The translations under genes were made by a program, and so were the position numbers. Source: Aneurinibacillus danicus (GTDB taxonomy: Bacteria; Bacillota; Bacilli; Aneurinibacillales; Aneurinibacillaceae). From it: DNA of 64,000 nt. How positions within the stretch are numbered: the stretch's first letter is position 1; the number at the start of each line of letters is the position of its first letter. Location: positions 28,264-92,263 of the forward strand of contig NZ_BJXX01000019.1 in the NCBI RefSeq assembly GCF_007991215.1, in the 5' to 3' direction. This document shows positions 45,525 to 54,160 of the stretch, piece by piece. The notes beneath the pieces were generated by a model. That model was not told the DNA's origin, did no database searches, and was given only the letters and a program-made list of their open reading frames with translations.

Positions 45525-46139
45525 GTGAACCAATTGTCGAAAGCAAACCAGCCTTCCATTGTTCTGGCGTCAGCTTCGGCCAGACGCAAAGAATTGTTGG
45601 CCGGGCTTGGCCTGACATTTACCGTGCAGCCGAGCGTTGCGAGCGAAGTCGTCGAGGAGCGGGTAGCTCCCGAAGAATTCGTGACCATTCTCGCACAGCG
45701 TAAAGCACGGGACGTGGCATTCTCGCTCGCGGACAATGAAGACGAGGCGTATCTTATCATCGGCTCCGACACCGTTGTGGTGCTCGATGGAGAGATACTG
45801 GGAAAACCCGAGCATGAAGAAGAAGCGTTTCGAATGCTGTCACGGCTTGCGGGCAGGACGCATACGGTATATACCGGATTGTGCGTAATCGATACGGCGA
45901 CCGGTAGAGAGAAAGTGGGTTTTCGTGCGACAAATGTCACGATGCGAGAGCTTACGCCGGACCGTATCCGTCGTTATATCGCTACCGGCGAGCCGATGGA
46001 TAAAGCGGGCGCATACGGCATTCAAGGATACGGAGCGACGCTCGTCTCCCACCTTGAGGGGGATTATTTCTCCGTAGTGGGTCTGCCGGTAGCATTAGTC
46101 AGTGACTTTCTGGAAGAATTTGGTGTAAAATTACTGTAG
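45525..46139 (+). CDS. maf: Maf nucleoside triphosphate pyrophosphatase
   Basis: 204 residues. SIVLASASARRKELLAGLGL is the Maf signature, with the catalytic SDTVV motif and the GEPMDKAGAYGIQG loop. It hydrolyses non-canonical or m5-modified NTPs; Maf is also linked to septum formation. GTG 45525 follows AGCAGG; a TTG three codons later is possible. First gene of the maf-radC-mre stretch. Confidence 0.93.
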   Translation: MNQLSKANQPSIVLASASARRKELLAGLGLTFTVQPSVASEVVEERVAPEEFVTILAQRKARDVAFSLADNEDEAYLIIGSDTVVVLDGEILGKPEHEEEAFRMLSRLAGRTHTVYTGLCVIDTATGREKVGFRATNVTMRELTPDRIRRYIATGEPMDKAGAYGIQGYGATLVSHLEGDYFSVVGLPVALVSDFLEEFGVKLL

Positions 46140-46165
46140 ACGCCGGATCAGTGGAAAGGCGTCTA
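46137..46165 (+). other. Perfect 8-bp stem at the maf stop
   Basis: TAGACGCC (46137-46144, starting with the stop codon) pairs with GGCGTCTA (46158-46165). No T-run follows, so it is not a terminator; it may mark an mRNA boundary. Confidence 0.5.
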
Positions 46166-46230
46166 TGGGGAGACACCATAAGCAGGGCAGCAAGAAGCAC
46201 CCCGGATTTAAATGAAATGGGGGAGTCCAT

Positions 46231-46944
46231 ATGGACCAAAAGGATATGCTGTCTCAGAACTATTATCCGGCACTGAAGGAGATACCTGCGTCGGACAGAC
46301 CGCGCGAGCGCATGATTCAAGCCGGACCGGGTGCGCTATCGAATGCGGAATTGCTTGCGATACTGCTGCGTACCGGGTCCACCGAAGAATCGGTGATGTC
46401 GCTTTCCTGTCGGGTATTGAACCAGGTGGGGGGCTTGCGTGGGTTGAAGTCTACTTCTTTCGAAGAACTGACTGCACTCAAAGGAATCGGGCCGGCCAAA
46501 GCACTGTTGATCATGGCAGGGCTTGAGCTGGGCAAGCGAATGAGCAGCGCGCTTCCTTCCGACAGAATTGCCATCCGTTCGCCAAAGGATGCGGCGGACA
46601 TCATGATGGAAGAGATGCGCTATCATACGCAGGAGCACTTTGTCTGCTTATACCTCAATACGAAGAATCATATTATCGGTAGAGAAACGATCTTCATCGG
46701 AAGTTTGAACTCATCCATTGTCCATCCCCGCGAAGTGTACAAAGAAGCAATTCGCCGCAGCAGTGCCTCCGTGATATGCCTTCATAACCATCCGAGCGGA
46801 GACCCGGCGCCGAGCCGGGAAGATATCGATGTAACACGCCGCCTGCAGGAAGCGGGGCGCATTCTGGGCATCGAATTGCTCGATCACGTCATCATTGGGG
46901 ATGGCCGATTTTACAGTTTGAAAGAGAAAGGGCATTTTGTATAA
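46231..46944 (+). CDS. radC: RadC/YsxA family JAB/MPN protein
   Basis: 237 residues. A helix-hairpin-helix part (LTALKGIGPAKALLIMAG) precedes the JAMM metalloprotease-like site His185-x-His187...Asp198 in LHNHPSGDPAPSREDID. Its role in DNA repair is disputed for the family. The ATG follows GGGGGAG. Conserved neighbour of maf and mreB in Bacillales. Confidence 0.93.
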   Translation: MDQKDMLSQNYYPALKEIPASDRPRERMIQAGPGALSNAELLAILLRTGSTEESVMSLSCRVLNQVGGLRGLKSTSFEELTALKGIGPAKALLIMAGLELGKRMSSALPSDRIAIRSPKDAADIMMEEMRYHTQEHFVCLYLNTKNHIIGRETIFIGSLNSSIVHPREVYKEAIRRSSASVICLHNHPSGDPAPSREDIDVTRRLQEAGRILGIELLDHVIIGDGRFYSLKEKGHFV

Positions 46945-46961
46945 TGCTATCCTTTTACTTA

Positions 46962-46989
46962 TTGAAAAAGTACGCGGTTTCAGTATAAT
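46962..46989 (+). promoter_or_regulatory. Sigma-A promoter of mreB
   Basis: TTGAAA (46962-46967), 16-bp spacer, TATAAT (46984-46989), 57 bp before the mreB start. Confidence 0.7.
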
Positions 46990-47045
46990 TTTATAGTTGT
47001 CGCAAGACTACATACGCGCTAATCATGAAGGGAGAAATTACACCA

Positions 47046-48083
47046 ATGTTTGGTAGCTTTAATAGAGATATGGGTATTGACCTGGGTACGGCCAATACGC
47101 TTGTATATGCGAAGTCAAAAGGAATTGTTGTTCGGGAGCCGTCTGTAGTGGCGCTGCGCACAGACACGGGAAGTATTGAGGCAGTGGGGAATTCGGCCAA
47201 AAGCATGATCGGAAGAACGCCGGGCAATATTGTAGCCGTTCGTCCGATGAAAGACGGTGTTATCGCCGATTTTGAGACGACGGCGACAATGCTGCGTTAT
47301 TTTATCGATCAGGCTCAGAAAAGCCGCGGCCTTTTCTCGCGCAAACCAAACGTCATGGTATGTGTTCCTTCCGGCATTACCGCGGTGGAAAAGCGTGCCG
47401 TAGAAGACGCTACAAAGCTTGCGGGCGCACGCGAAGCGTTTACGATTGAAGAGCCGTTTGCGGCTGCCATTGGTGCCGACCTTCCGGTATGGGAGCCTAC
47501 GGGCAGCATGGTGGTGGATATCGGCGGCGGTACGACCGAGGTGGCCATTATTTCACTCGGCGGTATCGTGACAAGCAAATCCATTCGCGTTGCGGGCGAC
47601 GAAATGGACGAAGCGATCATTCAATATATCAAGAAGAAATACAACCTTATGATTGGGGAGCGGACGGCGGAAGCCCTTAAGATGGAGATTGGATCTGCCA
47701 TTCCGCCGGAACAGCCGGAAACTTTGGATATCCGCGGCCGCGATTTAATCTCCGGTTTGCCTAAAACCATTGAGATTACCGCGCAGGAGATTGCTGACGC
47801 GCTGAGTGAGACGGTGGAGAGCATTGTCGACGCAGTGAAGATTACGCTGGAGAAAAGTCCGCCGGAGCTGGCGGCCGATATTATGGATCGCGGCATTGTA
47901 CTGACCGGCGGCGGCGCGCTGCTGCGCAACCTGGACAAGCTGTTGGCAGACGAGACAGGCATGCCGGTGCTGGTGGCGGAAAATGCGCTTGATTGTGTAG
48001 CGATTGGTACAGGACGCGCGCTGGAGAACTTGCACCTGTTTAAGTCCAAATCAGGCATCACGATGCGTTCTGGACGCAAGTAA
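47046..48083 (+). CDS. mreB: Rod shape-determining protein MreB (actin homologue)
   Basis: 345 residues. [20 protein letters not shown] and [18 protein letters not shown] are the actin phosphate loops. It forms membrane filaments that guide the elongation machinery. ATG 47046 follows AAGGGAGA at ten bases and gives the usual [10 protein letters not shown] start; an upstream in-frame ATG lacks a ribosome site. mreC and mreD follow. Confidence 0.97.
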   Translation: MFGSFNRDMGIDLGTANTLVYAKSKGIVVREPSVVALRTDTGSIEAVGNSAKSMIGRTPGNIVAVRPMKDGVIADFETTATMLRYFIDQAQKSRGLFSRKPNVMVCVPSGITAVEKRAVEDATKLAGAREAFTIEEPFAAAIGADLPVWEPTGSMVVDIGGGTTEVAIISLGGIVTSKSIRVAGDEMDEAIIQYIKKKYNLMIGERTAEALKMEIGSAIPPEQPETLDIRGRDLISGLPKTIEITAQEIADALSETVESIVDAVKITLEKSPPELAADIMDRGIVLTGGGALLRNLDKLLADETGMPVLVAENALDCVAIGTGRALENLHLFKSKSGITMRSGRK

Positions 48084-48097
48084 GCGGGTGTTGAGGA

Positions 48098-49000
48098 GTG
48101 ACCAATTTCTTTGGCAATAAGCGGTTAATCGCGATCTTAATCGGCTTGATTGTGCTGATTGCGGTTATGGGCGCTACATTGAAGGAGCGCCCTGTTCCTA
48201 CTTGGCCGGAACGATTCGCGAAAGACTCGGTTTCTTTCGTACAGGGCATTCTGTACAAGCCGACCGTAATGGTCTCTGGTTTCTTCGACAACATTAAGCA
48301 TATTTACAACATATATGAAGAGAATAAGGCGCTGAAATCACAGCTGGATCAGCATGCACAACTGCAAGTGGAAGCGGATGACTTGCGACGTGAGAATGAA
48401 CGCCTCCGCTCCATGCTTGGCATTAAGGATACGAAGCTTAAAGGATACGAGAAGTATGCGGCGGACGTTATTGCACGGTCGCCGGACCGCTGGAATAATA
48501 TGCTGACCATCAGCAAAGGAAAGAATGACGGCATTGAACCCGACATGGCCGTCATCTCGGCGCAGGGCGCATTAATCGGGCGTATACAGAGCGTGTCCGC
48601 TTTTTCTTCGCAGGTGGAGCTGTTGATGGATATCGAACAGGGGAACCACATTTCCGCCGCGATTCAGGGAAATCAGGCGATTTATGGCGTCATCGAGAGT
48701 TATGACCTGGAGAAGCATGAACTGATTATGCGTAAAATCCCGAAAACGAAAGATTTAAAAATCACGCCGGGGCAATACGTGACTACATCCGGAATGGGAG
48801 GCGTGATGCCGCCCGGGCTGGTCATCGGGCGCGTAAGCTCGGTAGGAGACGGTGATTACGGATTAACGCAGACTGCGCGTATTACCCCGCTTGCGAATTT
48901 CTACCAGATTGAGCAGGTATTTGTGGCGAAGCGCGATTTTGTGGTGGATCCGGCACCGGTACAGCAGCAGAAACAGAATGCGAAGAAGGGCGGCAAGTAA
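48098..49000 (+). CDS. mreC: Rod shape-determining protein MreC
   Basis: 300 residues: one membrane helix (about 9-27), a coiled coil (about 70-108, EENKALKSQLDQHAQ onward), and two beta barrels with GVIESYDLEKHELIMRKIP and TSGMGGVMPPGLVIGRV. A scaffold between MreB/MreD/RodA and the wall. The GTG at 48098 directly touches its GAGGAG, so the exact start is uncertain. The C-terminus ends in a Gln/Lys-rich tail. Confidence 0.93.
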   Translation: MTNFFGNKRLIAILIGLIVLIAVMGATLKERPVPTWPERFAKDSVSFVQGILYKPTVMVSGFFDNIKHIYNIYEENKALKSQLDQHAQLQVEADDLRRENERLRSMLGIKDTKLKGYEKYAADVIARSPDRWNNMLTISKGKNDGIEPDMAVISAQGALIGRIQSVSAFSSQVELLMDIEQGNHISAAIQGNQAIYGVIESYDLEKHELIMRKIPKTKDLKITPGQYVTTSGMGGVMPPGLVIGRVSSVGDGDYGLTQTARITPLANFYQIEQVFVAKRDFVVDPAPVQQQKQNAKKGGK

Positions 49001-49031
49001 GAGAGCCGGAAGAAAGGCGGTACAAACGTAA

Positions 49032-49550
49032 GTGAAGATTGGCGCAATATCTGTAGTCATGTTTCTTTTATTTTTAATTGAAGGTACGATTGCCCAGGTA
49101 TTCGCTCCGGAAGTGTGGGGACTTCCCTGGCTTATCATCCCGCGTTTTGTGCTGGTGGGGACGGTATTTATCGGCCTGTACGCCGGACGAAGGAAGGCCC
49201 TGTATTTCGGCCTTTTTTTCGGCCTCTTATACGATGTGGTGTACGCAGAAGTGATTGGTGTCTATGCATTTGCCATGGCGACGCTGGGATATCTGGCCGG
49301 GCTTACTTCCCGCTACTTCCATCAGAGTTGGTTCCTGGTACTCATTAACGTACTGGTGGTCGTTTTTGTGAATGAATGGCTTGTCTATGAGATATATCAT
49401 TTGTTTAATATGGCGTATATGAATGCCCTGGCGTTATTATTTGAAGAAGCGATTCCGACCGTTATCTTCAATGCATTGTTCGCCATGCTGATTTTCCGCC
49501 CGATGAACAGGCTGCTGAACAAGTCCCGACTCGAGCAGGAGATTGCGTAG
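49032..49550 (+). CDS. mreD: Rod shape-determining protein MreD
   Basis: 172 residues, five or six membrane helices, with GLFFGLLYDVVYAEVIGVYAFAMATLGYLAG typical of MreD. The start is GTG. Integral membrane part of the elongasome, last gene of mreBCD. Confidence 0.92.
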   Translation: MKIGAISVVMFLLFLIEGTIAQVFAPEVWGLPWLIIPRFVLVGTVFIGLYAGRRKALYFGLFFGLLYDVVYAEVIGVYAFAMATLGYLAGLTSRYFHQSWFLVLINVLVVVFVNEWLVYEIYHLFNMAYMNALALLFEEAIPTVIFNALFAMLIFRPMNRLLNKSRLEQEIA

Positions 49551-49616
49551 TTCTCATTCGGCAGGAAACCGTCACTCCATGGCGAATATTTAAGAATACG
49601 GGGTGGATCTTTGGCT

Positions 49617-50291
49617 ATGGCAAAAGTAAAACAAAATGTAGTAATTAAAGGGACCAAAGAGGGCCTCGTCTTTCATCTGGACGACACATGTTCATTTGAG
49701 CAACTGCTTGAGGAATTGCGGGAGAAGATTGAGAAAAGCCACCAGCAGATTCTGACAGGCCCGGTGATTAGCATTGTAGTGAAGCTGGGGATGCGGTATG
49801 TATCCGCAAGTCAAGAACAGCAGATTCGTGAAATCTTGAAGCGGCGGGGCAATCTGGTCGTCAAGACGATTGAGTCGGACGTAATGTTAAAAGAAGAAGC
49901 GCTGCGCGACAAACTGGCCTCTCAAATGCGTGTCTATACGCGTACGGTGCGTTCAGGACAGGTCATTCGCCATGAAGGAGATTTACTGCTGCTTGGGGAC
50001 ATCAATTCGGGCGCACTTGTCATGTGTACAGGAAATATTTTTGTTCTCGGTTCGCTGCGCGGAACGGCGCATGCTGGCTGCGAAGGGAATAAGCAGTGTA
50101 TCATCGCCGCGCATGAGATGCTTCCCACGCAGGTGCGTATCGCCGGCATTATCAATCCGGTGCCGGACGGCCAGGAATCGGAGGAGATGGCGCGAATGGG
50201 ATTCGCATACATCGCCAACGGGCGCTTAGCGATTGAAAAAATGAATCAATTGCATAAAATCCGACCTGAACTGGGTCGGTTTGTCATATAG
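49617..50291 (+). CDS. minC: Septum site-determining protein MinC
   Basis: 224 residues. N-terminal FtsZ-inhibiting domain (VVIKGTKEGLVFHLDD...) and the C-terminal right-handed beta-helix (GDINSGALVMCTGNIFVLGSLRGTAHAG) that binds MinD. I take ATG 49617, ten bases after GGGGTGG; a TTG two codons earlier is also possible. Paired with minD 12 bp downstream. Confidence 0.95.
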   Translation: MAKVKQNVVIKGTKEGLVFHLDDTCSFEQLLEELREKIEKSHQQILTGPVISIVVKLGMRYVSASQEQQIREILKRRGNLVVKTIESDVMLKEEALRDKLASQMRVYTRTVRSGQVIRHEGDLLLLGDINSGALVMCTGNIFVLGSLRGTAHAGCEGNKQCIIAAHEMLPTQVRIAGIINPVPDGQESEEMARMGFAYIANGRLAIEKMNQLHKIRPELGRFVI

Positions 50292-50303
50292 GGGGGGATC
50301 CTC

Positions 50304-51101
50304 GTGGGTGAAGCCGTTGTGGTTACGTCGGGAAAAGGCGGCGTCGGCAAAACGACGACGACTGCCAATATTGGAACAGCCTTGGCGCAGTTAGGCAAAA
50401 AAGTCTGCATGGTAGATACGGACATTGGACTTCGAAACCTTGATCTGGTGATGGGACTCGAAAACCGGATTATTTTCGATCTGGTGGATGTCATTGAAGG
50501 CAACTGCAAGCTTCATCAGGCTATGATAAAAGACAAGCGGTTTGATGACGCACTCTATTTGCTTCCGGCGGCGCAGACGAAGGACAAGTCGGCGGTTACG
50601 CCTGAACAGATGGAAGAGCTGATAAACCAATTGAAGACGGATTTTGACTTCGTGCTAATCGACTGTCCGGCCGGCATCGAGCAGGGGTTCAAGAATGCCG
50701 TTGCCGGTGCGGACAAAGCGATTGTAGTAACGACGCCGGAGATTTCTTCGATTCGTGACGCGGACCGTGTTATCGGTCTGCTGGAGCGGGAGGAGATGGA
50801 GGCAATGTATCTGGTAGTCAACAGGATTCGTCCGCACATGACACGCACGGGTGATATGCTCGATGTCGATGATGTAGTCGCCATGCTATCTGTCGATCCG
50901 ATTGGCTACGTACCGGATGATGAAGAGGTCATTAAGCATTTGAATTTAAAGGAACCGGTTGCGATGAATCATGAAGCGAAAGCCGGAATTGCGTATCGTA
51001 ATATCGCGCGCCGCATTCTGGGCGATTCGGTACCGTTTTTAAATATGGAAGAGCCGGAAGGGTTTTTTAAGAAAGTGAAGCGGTTATTCGGCATCAGATA
51101 A
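50304..51101 (+). CDS. minD: Septum site-determining ATPase MinD
   Basis: 265 residues. Deviant Walker A GKGGVGKT at residues 10-17, DTDIGLRNLDLVMG and Walker B VLIDCPAGIEQGF. The C-terminal amphipathic helix GFFKKVKRLFG targets the membrane. GTG start behind GGGGGGGATC. Recruits MinC to block polar division. Confidence 0.97.
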   Translation: MGEAVVVTSGKGGVGKTTTTANIGTALAQLGKKVCMVDTDIGLRNLDLVMGLENRIIFDLVDVIEGNCKLHQAMIKDKRFDDALYLLPAAQTKDKSAVTPEQMEELINQLKTDFDFVLIDCPAGIEQGFKNAVAGADKAIVVTTPEISSIRDADRVIGLLEREEMEAMYLVVNRIRPHMTRTGDMLDVDDVVAMLSVDPIGYVPDDEEVIKHLNLKEPVAMNHEAKAGIAYRNIARRILGDSVPFLNMEEPEGFFKKVKRLFGIR

Positions 51102-51135
51102 TACGCGGTGCGGACACGGCATCGGGGGATAGAGC

Positions 51136-52266
51136 ATGGATTTTGAAAAAAAGTATATACGGAATTTGGATTGGCTTTTGATTTTGCTCCTTATGTGCCT
51201 TGGAATCTTTAGTTTTATCGGAATTTCCGGGGCGACAGCGACGGCCAATTATGAATGGAAGCAGGTCATCTGGTACGCTTTCGGATTTACGATCCTGGCG
51301 AGTGTGCTGCTGTTCGATTACAACAGCTTTAGCAACCTGGCTTATGTGCTGTACGGCATCGGGATGGTGCTGATTATCGGCGTACTGTTCATGCCGGCTA
51401 AAAGCGGCGCGCACAGTTGGTATCAGCTTGGGATCGTTGATTTTCAGCCGTCAGAGTTAATGAAGATTTTTACGATCATTGCCGTTGCCAGGTATATCTC
51501 CAAGAAAGATGAGAAGGAAGAGCCGATTGATAACCTAAAAGCGATGTTTCCGATCTTTCTCCTGATTGGTGTGCCGCTGATATTAATTTTAATCCAGCCG
51601 GATTTGGGAACATCGCTTGTATTTACGGGAATTATGTTCAGTATGCTGCTCGTGGCGGGAGTTCCCATGCGCTACTTTGCAATGCTGGGCATCGTCGGTG
51701 CCATTTTCATCTCATCATTGGCGTATGTTTTTATGTTTCACAAGCAGTTCTTCTTTGAGCATATTATGCATGAATACCAGTGGATGCGGATTGAATCGTG
51801 GTTGAAGCCGGAGGCATATCCGAAGGAAGGCTACCATCTGATGCAGTCACTGACGGCAATCGGCTCAGGTCAACTGCTCGGCAAAGGCATTAACCAGGGC
51901 ACGCAGGCGCGGAACGGTTGGGTGCCGGTCGGAGAGAGCGACTTCGTGTTTACGGTCATCGCGGAAGAGCTTGGCTTTATCGGATCGAGCATCTTGATTT
52001 TTATTTATTTCTTCTTCATCTACCGTATGGTTCGGATTGCGATGGAGGCCAAGGATACGTTCGGTATGTACGTAATTGCCGGCGTGATCGGTATGTATGT
52101 GTTTCAGATATTCGAAAACATCGGTATGACGATTCAATTGATGCCGATTACGGGCATTCCGCTCCCGTTTATCAGCTATGGGGGAAGCTCGCTTGTTACC
52201 AACTTCTTTGTCATGGGTATTGTGTTGAATATCGGGATGCGACGGAAAAAATTGATGTTTGAATGA
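51136..52266 (+). CDS. rodA: RodA, SEDS-family peptidoglycan polymerase
   Basis: 376 residues, ten membrane helices. SEDS motifs QPSELMKI, LIQPDLGTSLV, WVPVGESDFVFTVIAEELGFIG and GIPLPFISYGGSSL are present. Glycosyltransferase of the rod complex, here directly after minD; the absence of nearby division-only genes and the mre neighbourhood favour RodA over FtsW. B. subtilis has rodA elsewhere. A strong terminator follows. Confidence 0.92.
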   Translation: MDFEKKYIRNLDWLLILLLMCLGIFSFIGISGATATANYEWKQVIWYAFGFTILASVLLFDYNSFSNLAYVLYGIGMVLIIGVLFMPAKSGAHSWYQLGIVDFQPSELMKIFTIIAVARYISKKDEKEEPIDNLKAMFPIFLLIGVPLILILIQPDLGTSLVFTGIMFSMLLVAGVPMRYFAMLGIVGAIFISSLAYVFMFHKQFFFEHIMHEYQWMRIESWLKPEAYPKEGYHLMQSLTAIGSGQLLGKGINQGTQARNGWVPVGESDFVFTVIAEELGFIGSSILIFIYFFFIYRMVRIAMEAKDTFGMYVIAGVIGMYVFQIFENIGMTIQLMPITGIPLPFISYGGSSLVTNFFVMGIVLNIGMRRKKLMFE

Positions 52267-52280
52267 TGGAGAGCAGGAAG

Positions 52281-52327
52281 ATGTGTCGTTCTTTGCTTGC
52301 GAGAGCAAAGGACGACACATTTTTTTA
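52281..52327 (+). terminator. Strong terminator after rodA
   Basis: ATGTGTCGTTCTTTGCT (52281-52297) pairs with AGCAAAGGACGACACAT (52304-52320) over 17 bp with one G-T pair, followed by TTTTTTT. Confidence 0.93.
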
Positions 52328-52328
52328 C

Positions 52329-52345
52329 GGGATAGGAAAGTATAT
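52329..52345 (+). repeat. 17-bp repeat, copy 1
   Basis: GGGATAGGAAAGTATAT occurs here and at 63315-63331, both times two to four bases after a terminator T-run. No known site recognised. Confidence 0.6.
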
Positions 52346-52388
52346 CAACCGGAGTTTCATCCCGGCGGTCTACCCTTCCTCTCTTGTT

Positions 52389-52396
52389 CATACACT
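52389..52396 (+). promoter_or_regulatory. Candidate sigma-E -10 of spoIVFA
   Basis: CATACACT fully fits the sigma-E -10 CATACANT and lies 38 bp before the start. The -35 at 14 bp is poor. spoIVF is a sigma-E operon in B. subtilis. Confidence 0.45.
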
Positions 52397-52433
52397 TGTA
52401 CAAAAGGACAAGGAAACGAGGAGTGAGGAAGCG

Positions 52434-53279
52434 ATGGCATATTTCGATACGGACGGAATCAAACGCCGCCGGGAAGAGCGGGTGCGCCGGCTGCGTGAAC
52501 AAATGGAGGACAACTATTCCTCCTATTTTTTCGATGAGAGAGAAGAATTGCCGCCTGTCTATTCCGAACCGTTCTACGCTGAGAGAGAAGAGCCGTGGCA
52601 CCGGGTTGAGTACAGAGAGCGGGAACGGGCACAGAAATCCCGGACTTCATCCGGATCTTTCTCTGGACCGATGAAGCGGAGAGACAAATTGTTTATAAAA
52701 ATCATCGCTTCTTTTTTTCTGTTGAGCTTGGCTTATGTCATTAACCATGTATCATTTCCGGGATCGGAAAAGTACCGTACAGTGATGAATGAGGTCATGG
52801 ACCGTTCGTATAATTTCGCTGGCCTTTCGGCTTGGTATGAGAAAAATTTCGGCGCGGTGCCGACACTATTGCCGACCCTGGGCACGATGGGCAGCGAGGC
52901 CAAACCGGTGCTGCAGGCGCAGAGCATGCTCTTGAAAGCGCCTGCGGCGGGTAAGGTGACGCAAACGTTTGCCGAGCAGGGGACTGGCGTATACTTTATA
53001 CCGAAGGATGCGACGATTCGTGCGGTGGACCAGGGATGGGTAACATTCGCCGGACAAAAAGAAGGATTCGGCAATACGGTCATCATCCAACATGCAAAAG
53101 GAATGGAGACATGGTATGCAGGCCTGGACACGCTGGAAGTGAAGCCAAATGACTGGGTGGAAGTCCAGCGGGCCATCGGCAAAGCACAGACGGAAGGGCA
53201 GACGCTGAAGTCCGTATATTTCGCCGTGAAGAAGAACGAGCAGTTTGTTGATCCGCAGGGCGTGGTTCGTTTTGAATAA
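52434..53279 (+). CDS. spoIVFA: Stage IV sporulation protein FA
   Basis: 281 residues from ATG 52434 (GAGGAGTGAGG upstream). A charged cytoplasmic part (1-82), one membrane helix (about 84-103), and an extracytoplasmic LytM/M23-like domain (APAAGKVTQTFAEQGTGVYFIP...GNTVIIQHAKGMETWYAGL) lacking a full zinc site. It tethers and regulates SpoIVFB and is cleaved by SpoIVB. It overlaps spoIVFB by eight bases. The region upstream carries a terminator and the 17-bp repeat, so the longer open frame is not coding. Confidence 0.9.
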   Translation: MAYFDTDGIKRRREERVRRLREQMEDNYSSYFFDEREELPPVYSEPFYAEREEPWHRVEYRERERAQKSRTSSGSFSGPMKRRDKLFIKIIASFFLLSLAYVINHVSFPGSEKYRTVMNEVMDRSYNFAGLSAWYEKNFGAVPTLLPTLGTMGSEAKPVLQAQSMLLKAPAAGKVTQTFAEQGTGVYFIPKDATIRAVDQGWVTFAGQKEGFGNTVIIQHAKGMETWYAGLDTLEVKPNDWVEVQRAIGKAQTEGQTLKSVYFAVKKNEQFVDPQGVVRFE

Positions 53280-54126
53280 TACGAAGCTGCATGTTCATCC
53301 GTTGTTTTGGTTCATGATGCTAGGTGCCCTGCTGGTCGGGCAATTCATTCAAGTCATCACTTTATTTGTCATTGTCCTCCTGCATGAGCTCGGTCATGTG
53401 ACAGCGGCACGCTGGTATGGCTGGCGGGTGAGAAAGATTGAACTGCTTCCATTCGGCGGGGTGGCGGAAATCGACGAATGGGGAAATACGGAGCCCCGTG
53501 CGGAGATTGTGGTAGCGCTGGCCGGGCCGATGGTAAACGCGATTCTGATCGCAATCGGCTGGTCCTTTCAGAAGCTAGGAATATGGTCGTCTGCATGGAC
53601 GGCTTTTTTTGTGTACAGTAATCTTGTCATCGGCGGGTTTAACCTGCTTCCTGTCTGGCCGCTGGACGGCGGACGGGTGCTGCAGACGGTATTCAGCCTT
53701 TTTCTGCCGTATCGCCAGGCGATGCTGTTGTCAATGTATACGAGTTTGGCAGGAGCAACAGGTTTGTTGGCCTGGAGTCTTTCGTTTGAGCCGACGCCGC
53801 ACTTGAACGGGCTGGCGGTGTCGTTTTATCTGCTGTTTGGCGCCATTCTTGCGTACCGGAAGCGGCATTATCAGTTTCTCCGGTTTTTGCTTGCACGGCA
53901 GGCCTGCCTGGAGCTTCGGCATTCGGCGTGGGAAGAGCGCCTCGTATTCGTCCCGCCCTCTCTTTCACTTGCACAGGCCGTGAATCAACTGAAGCGGAAC
54001 CGTTATCATCTGTTTATTGTAAAAAGAAGAACGCTTCCGAGCGCCATGTTTTCAGAGAAGACGCTGCTTGAGTATTATTTCTCAGGGGCACGGCGGCATT
54101 GTAAAGTGGAAGAGTTGCTGCAATAA
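53272..54126 (+). CDS. spoIVFB: Stage IV sporulation protein FB, intramembrane metalloprotease
   Basis: 284 residues from TTG 53272, inside the end of spoIVFA. Site-2 protease family: His38-Glu39-Leu-Gly-His42 and the second zinc ligand Asp132 in NLLPVWPLDGG. Six hydrophobic segments and a C-terminal CBS-like part. It releases sigma-K from its pro-sequence in the mother cell after engulfment. The ribosome site is weak, consistent with coupling to spoIVFA. Confidence 0.93.
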   Translation: MNNTKLHVHPLFWFMMLGALLVGQFIQVITLFVIVLLHELGHVTAARWYGWRVRKIELLPFGGVAEIDEWGNTEPRAEIVVALAGPMVNAILIAIGWSFQKLGIWSSAWTAFFVYSNLVIGGFNLLPVWPLDGGRVLQTVFSLFLPYRQAMLLSMYTSLAGATGLLAWSLSFEPTPHLNGLAVSFYLLFGAILAYRKRHYQFLRFLLARQACLELRHSAWEERLVFVPPSLSLAQAVNQLKRNRYHLFIVKRRTLPSAMFSEKTLLEYYFSGARRHCKVEELLQ

Positions 54127-54160
54127 CAGTAAAATGGAGGGAAGATAAGGGGGAATCCTA

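Noticed and set aside
45464..45703. 79-codon frame across the maf start
   Set aside because: Overlaps maf in another frame, no ribosome site.
52263..52433. 57-codon upstream extension of spoIVFA
   Set aside because: Runs through the rodA terminator; no ribosome site.
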